Of a DNA stretch of 64,000 nt, positions 35,469 to 44,999 are shown in pieces; the stretch's first letter is position 1; every line of letters begins with the position of its first letter. Made by a program: the position numbers and the translations under genes. This DNA is from JACPUW01 sp049115495 (GTDB lineage Bacteria; Bacteroidota; Bacteroidia; CAILMK01; JACPUW01), in contig JAGDZV010000002.1 of the NCBI GenBank assembly GCA_049115495.1, positions 558,001-622,000 of the forward strand, in the 5' to 3' direction. Below the pieces are notes generated by a model. It was not told where the DNA came from. It saw nothing but the letters and a program-made list of their open reading frames with translations, and ran no database searches.

Positions 35469-36455
35469 TTATCCACCTATTGTTGCCATTGATTCCGAAA
35501 TTGGATTAACGCTTCGGTGCCTTTTTTCGGCCAAAAAGCCATCTTTAGCTTTTAGTTTTAATGCCTTTTTTATTGATTCAAGCAGTTCAGCATCATCAGC
35601 ACCAGAACGCATTATGTCTCTAATACTCATAGCGCCTCCATCATAAAGGCAAGTTTTTAATTCACCTTGAGGAGTTACTCTAATTCTATTGCAAGTACCA
35701 CAAAAGGTGCGGCTAAATGCTGCAATAATTCCAAAGGTGCCTTTATAACCCTTTACTCTATAATTCACTGAAGTTGATGATGGGGCATCTGGTATTTTTT
35801 CAAATTCATACCTTTTGCTTATGTGCTTTAATATGCTTTTCATGGGCCATAGCTCCTGATTTCCTTGTCCTAAAGTTCCATTAAAAGGCATTTCTTCAAT
35901 AAATCTAATTCCTACATTGTCATTTTTACCCAATTCTATCATTGGATATATATCATCAATATTCTTGTTTTTCATTACCACCATGTTAATCTTAACCTTA
36001 ATTTCAGTATTTAGTAGCTCGTGGTATGTTTCCATTACTTCGGTAAAATAGTCTCGTCTAGTAATCTCCTTAAACCTTTTGGGGTTAAGGCTATCAAGGC
36101 TTAGGTTGATAGAATTGATTCCCAATTTTGCTAATTCTTGAATTTTACTCTTGGTGAATGTGCCATTGGTAGTAACATTTATCTCATTAATGCCGCTAAT
36201 TTTTGATGTTTCTTGAAGAAACTCCATTATACCCTTACGAACAAAAGGTTCGCCGCCTGTAATTCTAAGCTTATCAACGCCTTCATGGCTGAGCATTTTT
36301 ACTAGCCTATACATTTCTTCAAAGCTTAGAAGGTCTTTTCGTAAGACGTATTTTATCCCGTTTTCAGGCATGCAATAAAAGCACCTTAAGTTGCAACGGT
36401 CTGTAACCGCCAAACGCAGGTAATTCACTTTTCGGCCATGTGAGTCGATGAGCAT
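35469..36455 (-). CDS. moaA: GTP 3',8-cyclase (radical SAM)
   Basis: The 328-aa protein has the radical-SAM cluster C21-C25-C28 (TDRCNLRCFYCMP), the GGEP motif (RITGGEPFVRKG) and the C-terminal second Fe-S site (FCGTCNRIRVTPQGELKTC). It ends with the essential Gly-Gly (MATIGG). It opens the GTP ring to form 3',8-cyclo-GTP for MoaC. Divergent from moaD across about 80 bp. Confidence 0.96.
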   Translation of the reverse strand: MLIDSHGRKVNYLRLAVTDRCNLRCFYCMPENGIKYVLRKDLLSFEEMYRLVKMLSHEGVDKLRITGGEPFVRKGIMEFLQETSKISGINEINVTTNGTFTKSKIQELAKLGINSINLSLDSLNPKRFKEITRRDYFTEVMETYHELLNTEIKVKINMVVMKNKNIDDIYPMIELGKNDNVGIRFIEEMPFNGTLGQGNQELWPMKSILKHISKRYEFEKIPDAPSSTSVNYRVKGYKGTFGIIAAFSRTFCGTCNRIRVTPQGELKTCLYDGGAMSIRDIMRSGADDAELLESIKKALKLKAKDGFLAEKRHRSVNPISESMATIGG

Positions 36456-36536
36456 GTTACGAAGATGAATAAATTACAGTGTTTTGCCATGTTACTTTAA
36501 TTACAATGCCAATGGTTTTTACAACTTTGTAGAATA

Positions 36537-36779
36537 ATGAAGATAAAACTTGTTGCATACGGCATTGCAAAAGATATTTTAGGCGTTTCAGAGCTTGATT
36601 TTGATTTTGTTAATGGCCACACAGTAATTGATCTAAAAAATACCTTGATCTTGAAGTATCCTGCTTTTGATAAACTTAAAAGTTTAAAATTGGCCGTGAA
36701 CGAAGAATATCAAAATGATGAATTTGGTTTAACTGAAAATTGTGAGGTGGTTATTATTCCGCCGGTAAGTGGGGGATGA
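36537..36779 (+). CDS. moaD: Molybdopterin synthase sulfur-carrier subunit
   Basis: The 80-aa ubiquitin-like protein ends in the diagnostic Gly-Gly (PPVSGG), whose terminal Gly is adenylated by MoeB and converted to a thiocarboxylate. The last 4 nt overlap the start of moaE (ATGA), typical of the MoaD-MoaE pair. Confidence 0.94.
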   Translation: MKIKLVAYGIAKDILGVSELDFDFVNGHTVIDLKNTLILKYPAFDKLKSLKLAVNEEYQNDEFGLTENCEVVIIPPVSGG

Positions 36780-37192
36780 TAGATATTAAGGTAACAGACA
36801 AAACACTTGACCCGAGATGGGCCGAAGATTATATTGCTGAAAATTCAGCAGGTGGTACGGTGGTTTTTATAGGTACGGTTAGAAACCAAACGCAAGGCAA
36901 AAAGGTAATTAAGCTGGCTTTTGAGAGCTTTGAGCCTATGGCCATAAAAGAAATGAGAAAAATTGCAGAGAAGGCTCATAATAGGTGGAAAGCTTTAAAA
37001 ATAGCAATTCATCACAGGGTGGGGGAGCTCAATGTGGGTGAGGTTCCTGTAGTAATTGCTGTAAGTACACCGCATAGAAAAGCGGCCTTTGAAGCTTGCG
37101 AATATTGTATCAACACCTTGAAAGAAACGGTTCCTATTTGGAAAAAAGAGTTCTTTGAAGATGGCGAAGTTTGGGTGGCCGCTCATCCTTAA
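36776..37192 (+). CDS. moaE: Molybdopterin synthase catalytic subunit
   Basis: The 138-aa protein has MoaE blocks: GGTVVFIGTVRNQTQGKKV, LAFESFEPMA, HHRVGELNVGEVPVVIAVSTPHRKAAFEAC and the C-terminal VPIWKKEFFEDGEVWV with the catalytic Lys pair region. With MoaD it adds the two dithiolene sulfurs to cyclic pyranopterin monophosphate. It is translationally coupled to moaD. Confidence 0.95.
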   Translation: MIDIKVTDKTLDPRWAEDYIAENSAGGTVVFIGTVRNQTQGKKVIKLAFESFEPMAIKEMRKIAEKAHNRWKALKIAIHHRVGELNVGEVPVVIAVSTPHRKAAFEACEYCINTLKETVPIWKKEFFEDGEVWVAAHP

Positions 37193-37226
37193 TTAAAGTA
37201 TATTCTTATGTTAATTCCAATGCGCA

Positions 37227-37847
37227 CTAATTATTTACCGCACCCTTTACTTCTTTAATATAGTCGGCGATATCAGTTAAATGTAGAAATGGATATTCAG
37301 CAATGTCAGCAGGTGTTTTTTCAATTTCAATATAATCAATATCTAGCGCGGTGGCTTTTTCTCCAATTAATGCATCAAGCAAAAGGAAAGATGCATTTAT
37401 GTATAGATTCTTATTCTCTTCGTCAAGATCAGCAAAACAGACCCTTATGGCTACCGCCGATGGTTCGTCAGGATTGGTTAACGGAATAAAAATGATCTTT
37501 TTTGCATCGAATTTTTGCTCGTTTATTTCAATAGTATGGTCTTCGGGCATAGGTGGTTTAAACGCCACAATGTTCCAGTTATTTAAAGTAGGTGCTTTGG
37601 CCACCAGGCTTTCAACTGAATCAAAATAATCTACAATGCCATCTGCCGAAATTATGAAGTCAACTTTTTCGCTTTCAGGATGGCCGCCAATTTCAAAAGA
37701 AAGATTTTCATCATATTCTCGCAGCTTATCCATTAGCAAATTCAATAAACGGTTTCTTTCATCTATATCTACTTGATTTAGAAATAGAAACTTGCTCTGG
37801 TTGTTTTCAAACCATTCCCAAAATGTGTTCGCTTGTTCTTGGCTCAT
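37227..37847 (-). CDS. Conserved hypothetical cytoplasmic protein
   Basis: The 206-aa acidic protein has no signal peptide or TM segment. It starts FWEWFENNQSKF and contains Asp/Glu-rich segments and an alternating strand pattern (KKIIFIPLTNPDE, ALDIDYIEIEKTPADI). No domain is recognised with confidence. It stands alone, convergent with moaE 34 bp away. Confidence 0.7.
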   Translation of the reverse strand: MSQEQANTFWEWFENNQSKFLFLNQVDIDERNRLLNLLMDKLREYDENLSFEIGGHPESEKVDFIISADGIVDYFDSVESLVAKAPTLNNWNIVAFKPPMPEDHTIEINEQKFDAKKIIFIPLTNPDEPSAVAIRVCFADLDEENKNLYINASFLLLDALIGEKATALDIDYIEIEKTPADIAEYPFLHLTDIADYIKEVKGAVNN

Positions 37848-37944
37848 TAGGTAAAACCTACGTTTACAGCTAATATCTAAATAAAATGTGGTAAATGCAC
37901 TAGCAAGGTCATTTCTTATTGGTAGTAAGCTTTAATGCAATAAA

Positions 37945-38427
37945 CTATTCAGTATTAGATTTAAAATAAACTGGGAGTTTATACAAACTGGCTACAGGCT
38001 TATTATCAATTAAAGCAGGAATCCATTGTTTTAGTTTTAAGAGTGCATCTTGAGCCGGTTTTTCAAACATTTGATTTGTGCTGTTTACCACTTCAGACCT
38101 ATAGATATAACCATCGGTTTCTACCACAAACCTTAAAATTACCATACCATCAATACCTTTTTCTATGGCTTTTTCAGGATGTTTTAATACTAAGCTCAAA
38201 TCTTGGTTAAAACCTTGTAAACCATAATGATACATGGCCCATTGGTCAGGTTCGGGATAATTGGCAGGTTGATCAAGGCAGCCTAAAACAGTACTATAAT
38301 TTACTTTTTGCTCGTATCTGTACACAGGAACTTGGACCATCTTTTTTTGACATGATGAAAAGCAAAAACAAAGAATTAGAAAAGTAAAAAGTGATAGGTT
38401 ATTTCTTTTTAATGTAGCAGTTTTCAT
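37945..38427 (-). CDS. Lipoprotein with TonB C-terminal domain
   Basis: The 160-aa product has a lipoprotein signal (FLILCFCFSSC) and a TonB-type C-terminal domain (about 80-157; EKAIEKGIDGMVILRFVVETDG, EVVNSTN, PAQDALLKLKQWIPA). It lacks the Pro-rich stalk and TM anchor of an energising TonB, so it is more likely a stand-alone envelope protein of the energy-transducer superfamily. It starts 29 nt inside the 3' end of the TPR gene. Confidence 0.82.
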   Translation of the reverse strand: MKTATLKRNNLSLFTFLILCFCFSSCQKKMVQVPVYRYEQKVNYSTVLGCLDQPANYPEPDQWAMYHYGLQGFNQDLSLVLKHPEKAIEKGIDGMVILRFVVETDGYIYRSEVVNSTNQMFEKPAQDALLKLKQWIPALIDNKPVASLYKLPVYFKSNTE

Positions 38428-39043
38428 CTATATATTTCTGTGATCGAGAACTTCCTAAACCCACGGCTTTTTCCATATCGGTACATCCTTCAACCAATTT
38501 ATCGGTGCGTATATAGCAAATTCCACGGTTATGATAAGCTTCAGCAAATCTTGGGTTAAGTTTTATGGCTTCGCTAAAATCATCTAAGGCTTTATCGTAA
38601 TTCTTTTGCATTAGGTAGCAGTTGCCTCGATTGTAGTAGGTATTTAGTAGATGAATTTTTCTAACGCTTACCGCATTATTTTTAATGGTTTTATCAAAAT
38701 GTTTTATTGCATTTTTCAGGTCTTTTTTGCGCATATATATGGTACCCAGTAAATTATGATACTCGCTTTCATCTCCTTTAATTTCAATGGCTTTGGTTAA
38801 ACGGGCAATTGAAGTATCAAGTAGATTTAGGTTATATGCAGCGTTGGCCTTTCCAAAGTGCATTTCAGCATTATTAGGGGCTGCTGTAATTCCATCATCA
38901 AAGCGTAAATAGGCTTCGTTGTATTGTCTTTTGTTTAGCAGGGTTACAGCTTCGTCAAGAATCTTAACCGCATCTTTTTGGGCCTTTACATTATTATAGC
39001 ACAGCCCAAAGATCACAAGAGTTACTAATTTGAGCATAGGCAT
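38399..39043 (-). CDS. Exported TPR-repeat protein
   Basis: The 214-aa protein has a short signal peptide and four to five TPR units (about 25-195). They include EAYLRFDDGITAAPNNAEMH, NLLGTIYMRKKDLKNAIKHF and ALDDFSEAIKLNPRFAEAYHNRG. It probably serves as a periplasmic protein-interaction scaffold. Its start overlaps the stop of the lipoprotein gene upstream (1 nt) and its end overlaps the TonB-domain gene, so the three form an operon. Confidence 0.88.
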   Translation of the reverse strand: MPMLKLVTLVIFGLCYNNVKAQKDAVKILDEAVTLLNKRQYNEAYLRFDDGITAAPNNAEMHFGKANAAYNLNLLDTSIARLTKAIEIKGDESEYHNLLGTIYMRKKDLKNAIKHFDKTIKNNAVSVRKIHLLNTYYNRGNCYLMQKNYDKALDDFSEAIKLNPRFAEAYHNRGICYIRTDKLVEGCTDMEKAVGLGSSRSQKYIDENCYIKKK

Positions 39044-39993
39044 TAGCTGGCCTGTGTTGAGTCAGCTAAAGAATCAAGAGCCGGCTTATCAATTGGTTCT
39101 TCAGCATTGTTCATGTGATTAATCAAATAATCTAACATAGAAGGTTTCAACAAGCTTTTTACTTCTTCAAAATCAAGTGCAACCCAAGGTAAGTTTATTT
39201 CAAAACCTTGAATATTCTCGTTGATCATCATAGTAACTGCTACAATGTTCTCATCTTCATCGTAGGCAGGTAAATAATGCGTGATATCTTGGGCAGAAAT
39301 TGGTACATCTACAAAATTCATTACCGTTTCATTAGAGTCGTTGGGATCTACTTCAAGTTGTTCCATTTTGTGTGCCATAAATGTTTCGAGCTCGCTTGGA
39401 CTTTTTACACTTGAAAGGTTATCGTTTTCATAAGCCGTAAGTTCACCATTATTTAAATGAAAAAATAAGGTTTCATTTATCACTTCAAGCCTTAGTTTCT
39501 TTATTTCACTTTCGTATTCAACAATTTTGTTGTTGAAATGTGCTGTCATATACTCAGTAAATCGCTTTTGGTCGCTTCCTTTAAGCACTTTGTTTATATC
39601 CTTTAAACTTGCCAAACAAATAGGAAGAATTTGCTCGTAGTTTTCATCGCTGTACAAAATGTAAATACCAATGGCGGCTAACTCTCTTGATTCAGTATCA
39701 AAATCTCCATTATATAAGGCCATTTCTTCTTGGGTTAAAACACCAAAACCGGCCAAATCCATTTTATCAGCTGAATCTAAGGGTATTAGTGCTTCAACTT
39801 CTTTAAATGCTAATTTATTTTGTAAGGCATTGTCAGAATATATTGGAAGTTTTCCTTTTTGCATGGCCATTATCAGCTTGTCTTCAATTGTTTCAAGTTC
39901 ATCTAAACTTAAAGGACCATCTCCGCCACCGCAACTAGTTAATAATGATACTGACAATAGTAAAAGCCAACTGTACCTCATACTTCTTTTCAT
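39043..39993 (-). CDS. Lipoprotein of unknown function
   Basis: The 316-aa product has a clear lipoprotein signal (WLLLLSVSLLTSC followed by GGGDG) and a largely helical, acidic mature part without a recognised domain. It is the first gene of an operon with the TPR and TonB-domain proteins. Its 5' end faces the FAD-dehydrogenase gene across 59 bp. Confidence 0.75.
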   Translation of the reverse strand: MKRSMRYSWLLLLSVSLLTSCGGGDGPLSLDELETIEDKLIMAMQKGKLPIYSDNALQNKLAFKEVEALIPLDSADKMDLAGFGVLTQEEMALYNGDFDTESRELAAIGIYILYSDENYEQILPICLASLKDINKVLKGSDQKRFTEYMTAHFNNKIVEYESEIKKLRLEVINETLFFHLNNGELTAYENDNLSSVKSPSELETFMAHKMEQLEVDPNDSNETVMNFVDVPISAQDITHYLPAYDEDENIVAVTMMINENIQGFEINLPWVALDFEEVKSLLKPSMLDYLINHMNNAEEPIDKPALDSLADSTQAS

Positions 39994-40052
39994 TTACATG
40001 CAAATTAAACTATTGCTTAGTAAAGCCATTGGGCCCATACTACTTTTGTGGC

Positions 40053-41615
40053 ATGCAAAAGCACTTAAAGCTAACGCTAAATGCAAAACAGGCCTTTGAT
40101 TCTGATGAAAGACAAAAGGTTTTAAAACAAAAATTGGGTTTGGGTGCCAATGATGAGCTTATTGAAAAGCCCGTTAAAAGGAGTATTGATGCCAGAAATA
40201 AAAATATAAAGGTTCATTATGAAACATATGCTTTTGTAAACGAAAAGCCCAAAACCGTTTACGAATTCGATTTTGACTGGAAAGATGTGAGTGATCAACC
40301 TGAAGCGCATATAATTGGTTTTGGACCTGCAGGCATGTTTGCCGCTTTGCGATTGATAGAGTTAGGGATTAAACCGGTAATAATTGAAAGAGGCAAAGAT
40401 GTAAGGGATCGCAGAAGAGATATTGCCGCAATAAACAAGGAACACATTGTAAATTCAGATTCAAATTACTGTTTTGGAGAAGGTGGCGCCGGAACTTATT
40501 CAGATGGTAAGCTTTACACAAGATCAAAAAAACGCGGTACAATACGTCGTGTTTTAGAGATTTTAGAAAAACATGGTTCGCCAGAAGATATTTTGGTTGA
40601 TGCGCATCCGCATATTGGTACGAACAAGCTTCCTAAAGTTGTGGCCGCTATTAGAGAAACCATTTTAAGTTGTGGTGCCGAAATTAGATTTGAGACCAGA
40701 GTTGATGATTTTTTAATTGTAAACAACACCATAAAAGGATTAAAACTGAGCACTGGCGAAACCCTTGATACCAATAAAGTGATATTGGCAACAGGCCATT
40801 CAGCGAGAGATATTTATTACAATTTACGTAAGCATAATGTGGCAATTGAAGCAAAACCTTTTGCCATGGGCGTACGAATAGAGCATCCGCAGCACGTAAT
40901 TGATAGCATGCAATACCATTGCGATGAGCGCGGACCCTATTTGCCTGCTGCATCTTATGCCATAGTAAACCAAACCATGTGGCAGAAAAAGAAAAGGGGC
41001 GTTTTTTCATTTTGTATGTGCCCTGGCGGTTTTATTGTTCCTGCCGCAACTGGTCCGGGAGAAGTAGTGGTAAATGGCATGTCGCCAAGTAAACGAAATT
41101 CTAAATACGCCAACTCAGGCATTGTGGTGGCCATTGAGCTTGAAGACCTAAAAGAGTTTGAAAAGCATGACGAACTGGCGGGACTTGAAATGCAAAAGCA
41201 ATTGGAGCAAAGGGCTTGGCAAGCGGCTGGACAAACACAAACGGCTCCCGCACAACGTATGGTAGATTTTGTAGAAGGAAAAGTTTCTGATTCACTAAAT
41301 GACTGCTCTTATATTCCGGGATTGGCTTCGGTTGATATGCGCGAAGTGTTGGGTAAAAACCTTGGCATTAGATTGAGAGAGGCCTTTAAAGGATTTGGTA
41401 AGAAAATGAAACCTTATTACACAAACGAAGCCAATATTGTTGGAGTAGAAAGTAGATCATCGGCACCCATTCGAATTCCAAGAGATTCAGAGCGTTTGGA
41501 GCATACCCAAATCAAAGGGCTTTTTCCATGCGGCGAAGGTGCAGGCTACGCTGGTGGCATTGTTTCAGCTGCCATGGATGGTGAAAGGGTGGCAGAGGCG
41601 GTTGTACAGGCTTGA
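40053..41615 (+). CDS. FAD-dependent dehydrogenase of the COG2509 type
   Basis: From ATG 40053 the product has 520 residues. An earlier in-frame start at 39945 would overlap the divergent lipoprotein gene and is rejected. The N-terminal approx. 70-residue alpha/beta domain ending KRSIDARNKNIKVHYE is typical of this family. The FAD-binding Rossmann segment (AHIIGFGPAGMFAALRLIELG) lies near residue 85, with CFGEGGAGTYSDGKLYTR downstream. The C-terminus has the FAD-contacting GLFPCGEGAGYAGGIVSAAMDG. The family resembles HI0933/geranylgeranyl-reductase-like flavoproteins; its physiological substrate is not known to me. Confidence 0.9.
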   Translation: MQKHLKLTLNAKQAFDSDERQKVLKQKLGLGANDELIEKPVKRSIDARNKNIKVHYETYAFVNEKPKTVYEFDFDWKDVSDQPEAHIIGFGPAGMFAALRLIELGIKPVIIERGKDVRDRRRDIAAINKEHIVNSDSNYCFGEGGAGTYSDGKLYTRSKKRGTIRRVLEILEKHGSPEDILVDAHPHIGTNKLPKVVAAIRETILSCGAEIRFETRVDDFLIVNNTIKGLKLSTGETLDTNKVILATGHSARDIYYNLRKHNVAIEAKPFAMGVRIEHPQHVIDSMQYHCDERGPYLPAASYAIVNQTMWQKKKRGVFSFCMCPGGFIVPAATGPGEVVVNGMSPSKRNSKYANSGIVVAIELEDLKEFEKHDELAGLEMQKQLEQRAWQAAGQTQTAPAQRMVDFVEGKVSDSLNDCSYIPGLASVDMREVLGKNLGIRLREAFKGFGKKMKPYYTNEANIVGVESRSSAPIRIPRDSERLEHTQIKGLFPCGEGAGYAGGIVSAAMDGERVAEAVVQA

Positions 41616-41814
41616 AAAATAGATAAATTCTATAAATCTAATTTCTAGTAAAATTATTGAAACAGGCGCTTATTACAATTCTCAAAAAGACCTGAGTGAA
41701 TAACGCACACCTAAACAAGAGCCTTTTTACTTGTTAAGAAAGGGCAAGTTATGCGAATCGTATTCTGATTATTTTGGTGCTTGTGAGCAAGTGATTTTAT
41801 GGCTTTTAAACTTT

Positions 41815-42897
41815 TTAAGTTCTTTTCTCTTTCGCTGATTTTTCAATGGTATCAAGGAGCTTCTGCACCTTTAAGGCATCATCAAAATTTGGATGAAACT
41901 CACTTTTGTTTATTATGGACCTTGCCAAGCTCCCATAGTTTCTGCCAACATTGCCTGATGGCCCCTTTGGTAAATTGCTAAATTTCTCTAGGTCAGCCGG
42001 AGTTTCCATTATTTTGAATTCTTCTCCGTTTTTTGAACCAAGTAGCTTTATTGGGGTGATTTGCGGAAGCATTTTAGAAGTTGCTTTAATAACTCCTTTA
42101 GTTCCGTAAATTTCTAAACTCCAACCATTTGAATGATACGGAACTGCGATTATTTGGTTTGTGAAAGGCGTTTTCTTAGAAAGCAAACCCTGAATAAGAA
42201 TTTGATCATAAACTTCGTTTTTGACTTTTTTGCCGCTATTACTCATGGTCAGTTCGTTAAGCTGGGTAGTCAATAGACCTGAAACTTCAGAAATTCCTCC
42301 AAAAATGTGTGAAAGATAGAATAAGGTATGTCCGCCAACTATTGAGAACAATGTAGCTTTTCTGAATTTCTCTTCCCTCCAAGCTTCTTCGGTAGTTCTT
42401 TCTAACGATGTTTTAGTTTGCATGGACATTTTTACACTAAGCACCTTCCCAAACCATCCTTCTTCAAATAATTGTTTTAAGAAAAGTAGCTCAGGAGCCC
42501 AATACCCCTGAAGACCAATTGCACAAGTGAGATTTTTTTCTTTGGCCAAGTTAGCCAGTTGTTCAGTTTCTGTAAGGTCAATTCCCAAAGGCCATTCGCA
42601 GTATACATGTTTACCGGCTTCAAGAGCTGTTTTTACAACCGAAAAGTGATCTGGAATCTTTACAACCGCAGAAATTATATCAAGATCATTTTGAGTTACA
42701 AGCTCGTTAATATCATAAAAGGACCTATCAACATTAAATGCTTTTGATGCAGCCTTTGCAGATTCAGGTCCACTTGTGCAAACTGCTGCGAGTTCAAGAT
42801 TCTTTAAAGATTTTATAGCTGGTACATGGGCTATAGCCCCCCAGCCACCTTTTGCACTTGCGCCAACTAGGCCCACTTTTAAAATATTCTTCTCCAC
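41815..42897 (-). CDS. Gfo/Idh/MocA-family NAD(P)-dependent oxidoreductase
   Basis: The 360-aa protein has an N-terminal Rossmann fold (VGLVGASAKGGWGAIAHVPAI) and the family motif AGKHVYCEWPLGIDLTE, where the usual EKP is EWP. The C-terminal alpha/beta sheet domain starts at about 130. The insertion after the first glycine strand is like that of Gal80-type members. It probably oxidises a sugar or inositol derivative; the substrate is unknown. It lies 12 bp downstream of the SnoaL-like gene on the same strand. Confidence 0.88.
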   Translation of the reverse strand: MEKNILKVGLVGASAKGGWGAIAHVPAIKSLKNLELAAVCTSGPESAKAASKAFNVDRSFYDINELVTQNDLDIISAVVKIPDHFSVVKTALEAGKHVYCEWPLGIDLTETEQLANLAKEKNLTCAIGLQGYWAPELLFLKQLFEEGWFGKVLSVKMSMQTKTSLERTTEEAWREEKFRKATLFSIVGGHTLFYLSHIFGGISEVSGLLTTQLNELTMSNSGKKVKNEVYDQILIQGLLSKKTPFTNQIIAVPYHSNGWSLEIYGTKGVIKATSKMLPQITPIKLLGSKNGEEFKIMETPADLEKFSNLPKGPSGNVGRNYGSLARSIINKSEFHPNFDDALKVQKLLDTIEKSAKEKRT

Positions 42898-42909
42898 AAT
42901 GGGTCAATA

Positions 42910-43395
42910 CTAGGCTTTTCGTACGGTTTTGTTAAACATATAGCGCGCAATTTTCCAATCATCATTCACTTTTTCAAATACAAAAAGCTCGCGATTTGCT
43001 TCAGGAATAGTATCTCCTGTGGCATGAATGAGTGTACTTCCTTTTGAACTTGTTACTGCATAAGCCATGTTTCCTTCTACCACAATTTCTTCAATATAGA
43101 ATTCAATGTTTAATTGAATCTGAGAAAAAACAAATTCATATGATTTTAATACGCCTTCGGCTCCGATTCCTGAAGGAGCTTCGGTGGGCATAAAAACACC
43201 ATCTTTTGTGTAGAGTGACTGTGCCAACTTTGCATCAGATGTGTTTAAAGACATTTTGTAAGTCATTAAAAGGTCTTCAATTTTTTGCTTTTCTTGTTTT
43301 ACCATTATTTCTGTTTTGTTAAATTCTTTTGATTTGTTAGTACCGCATGCCGTTAATAATACAGTTATTATTAGTGCAAGATTTAAATGCTTCAT
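42910..43395 (-). CDS. Lipoprotein with SnoaL/DUF4440-like (NTF2 fold) domain
   Basis: The 161-aa product starts at ATG 43395 with a lipoprotein signal (LALIITVLLTAC); an in-frame TTG at 43419 is not needed. The mature part has the NTF2-like cone fold: helix EDLLMTYKMSLNTSDAKLAQSLYTKDGVFMPT and closing strands AYAVTSSKG and RELFVFEKVNDDWKIARYMFN. Such proteins are ketosteroid-isomerase-like with diverse roles. Confidence 0.85.
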   Translation of the reverse strand: MKHLNLALIITVLLTACGTNKSKEFNKTEIMVKQEKQKIEDLLMTYKMSLNTSDAKLAQSLYTKDGVFMPTEAPSGIGAEGVLKSYEFVFSQIQLNIEFYIEEIVVEGNMAYAVTSSKGSTLIHATGDTIPEANRELFVFEKVNDDWKIARYMFNKTVRKA

Positions 43396-43480
43396 TTTCG
43401 ATTGATTATTATGCCACAAAAATCTGGGGCAAGCTCAACACCTACCAATAAGCTAGTTTAAGAAAAGGGCTTAATGTAGA

Positions 43481-44074
43481 TTAAGATTTTGCGATTTTCT
43501 TGCGAATAGTACTAAGGAACTCTGGAGTTAAGCCTAAATATGATGCAATTTGAACGTTAGAAATCCGATTAAACAGATACGGATATTTTTCCAAAAAGTC
43601 TAGATAGCGTTCTTCAGCAGTTGAGCTAATGTTTTGAAGCGTTCTATGCTGAGCGTTTACCAAGGCATTTTCAGTAAACACTCTAAAAATGCGATTGAAT
43701 TTTGGGTAATCAGCAAATAGTTTGAGTTGGTCTTCTTTTTTTACTTGAAGTATAATAGAGTTTTCTAAAGCTTCTATGTACAACTTACTCGGTTTTTCAG
43801 AATGAAAACTGCTAATGTCTCCAATCCACCAGTTCTCTATAGCAAACTGAAGGTTGTGCTCTTTTCCTTTTTCGTCAACCAAAAACATTCTAAAACACCC
43901 TTCAACCACAAATGAGTTAAATGAACTGATTTCACCTTCTTGTAAAATAAATTGTCTGCGTTTTACCCTTCGCTTTTTGAAAATCTGTTCCAAAAAAGAT
44001 CTTTCTGAATTATCTAAAGGAAGATACGCTTCGAAATATTCAATTAGCGGTTTGGTATTTGGTTCTAATTGCAA
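43481..44074 (-). CDS. Crp/Fnr-family transcriptional regulator
   Basis: The 197-aa protein has an N-terminal cyclic-nucleotide-binding-like beta roll (about 25-125; RRQFILQEGEISSFNSFVVEGCFRMF). A dimer helix and a C-terminal helix-turn-helix follow (about 160-195; NVQIASYLGLTPEFLSTIRKKIA). The canonical cAMP-binding RxS motif is absent, as in most Bacteroidota members. No in-frame ATG exists near the N-terminus. TTG 44074 (or ATT 44080) is the probable start, only a few codons after an in-frame stop. It lies upstream of the lipoprotein/oxidoreductase pair on the same strand and may control it. Confidence 0.88.
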   Translation of the reverse strand: MQLEPNTKPLIEYFEAYLPLDNSERSFLEQIFKKRRVKRRQFILQEGEISSFNSFVVEGCFRMFLVDEKGKEHNLQFAIENWWIGDISSFHSEKPSKLYIEALENSIILQVKKEDQLKLFADYPKFNRIFRVFTENALVNAQHRTLQNISSTAEERYLDFLEKYPYLFNRISNVQIASYLGLTPEFLSTIRKKIAKS

Positions 44075-44080
44075 ATCAAT

Positions 44081-44999
44081 TTTTTAGGACTCTACGCTTT
44101 TTAAGTATACATCTATTTACAAGTTCTAATTTATTTTGCTATTGACCCACTCCCAATACGTTCATCCTACATAAAAGTGGGGGGCTTTCATTTGAAATGG
44201 CAAAACTGAAAATATTGACTTATTCTGATATATCACGTATTTACATGAAATATAGGGTTGAAAAGGCACAACTGTGAACAAGAAGAAACTCATGTTAAAT
44301 GTTAATCACGACCAATTTTATTCAAAAGTTATAAAGTCAGGCTGATTTTATAACGAAAGTAATTAAACTCAAACTTGCTCTTAATTTTTTGATTTTTAAA
44401 AGCCCTTTTATGCTATTAACTGGTTCTGTTAAGTGTTTCATGCTTCATGTAGTTTGCCATACAAGTTTTGTAAAACAAAAATCACCTTATGCTTTGGTCT
44501 TTATACTATAAAAATTCCGCAACCTAACATTTCAATACAATCAACTTTCTGTAAAATCATAATTTTCTTTGCTTGTTTCAAATTAAAAAGTACATAGTTT
44601 TTATAGAGTAGAGTAATGAAGAGTTTTTTGCTTCAATTTTTCTAAACCTGATACTTATTACGTACTAATACATCGCAAGGATTGGCAACCCAGTTATCTG
44701 CTAATGGCTTCTAATGTGTTAAATCGAATTCCTATGGCAATGTCTTCATTAGGAATGTTTGAGACTATCACGCGGATAGATTGTTTTTATTTATTAAAGT
44801 CAAGAAAGGACAGAATGAGCCAACATATATTGTAAATAAGGGAATCCCCAAAATAATTCTTCCCTACCATAATGTAATGTTTATGATGTTGATTTTGGCA
44901 GGTTTAAGGTGTGCGTTGAAACAGGTGCTTTTAATTTCGGTTACGATTCAAGGTAGCTTTTTGAAATAAAAGAGGTTGATCTAAAACATTAATTGCTTT
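44081..44999. other. Gene-poor stretch with no recognisable gene
   Basis: About 0.9 kb of AT-rich sequence lies between the Crp/Fnr gene and the serine hydrolase gene. Two short plus-strand frames are open: 44620-44835, about 71 codons with no start before Met25, and 44781-44969, 62 codons. Neither product resembles a known family. I see no tRNA, terminal inverted repeats or transposase remnant. It may be decayed coding sequence or hold an RNA I cannot recognise. Confidence 0.5.

Noticed and set aside
39945..40052. N-terminal extension of the FAD-dependent dehydrogenase from 39945
   Set aside because: It would overlap the divergent lipoprotein's signal sequence, and the family N-terminus begins at ATG 40053.
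44781..44969. 62-residue frame in the gene-poor stretch
   Set aside because: The sequence is unrecognised, has no promoter-like element and no relation to its neighbours; it is not supported as a gene.
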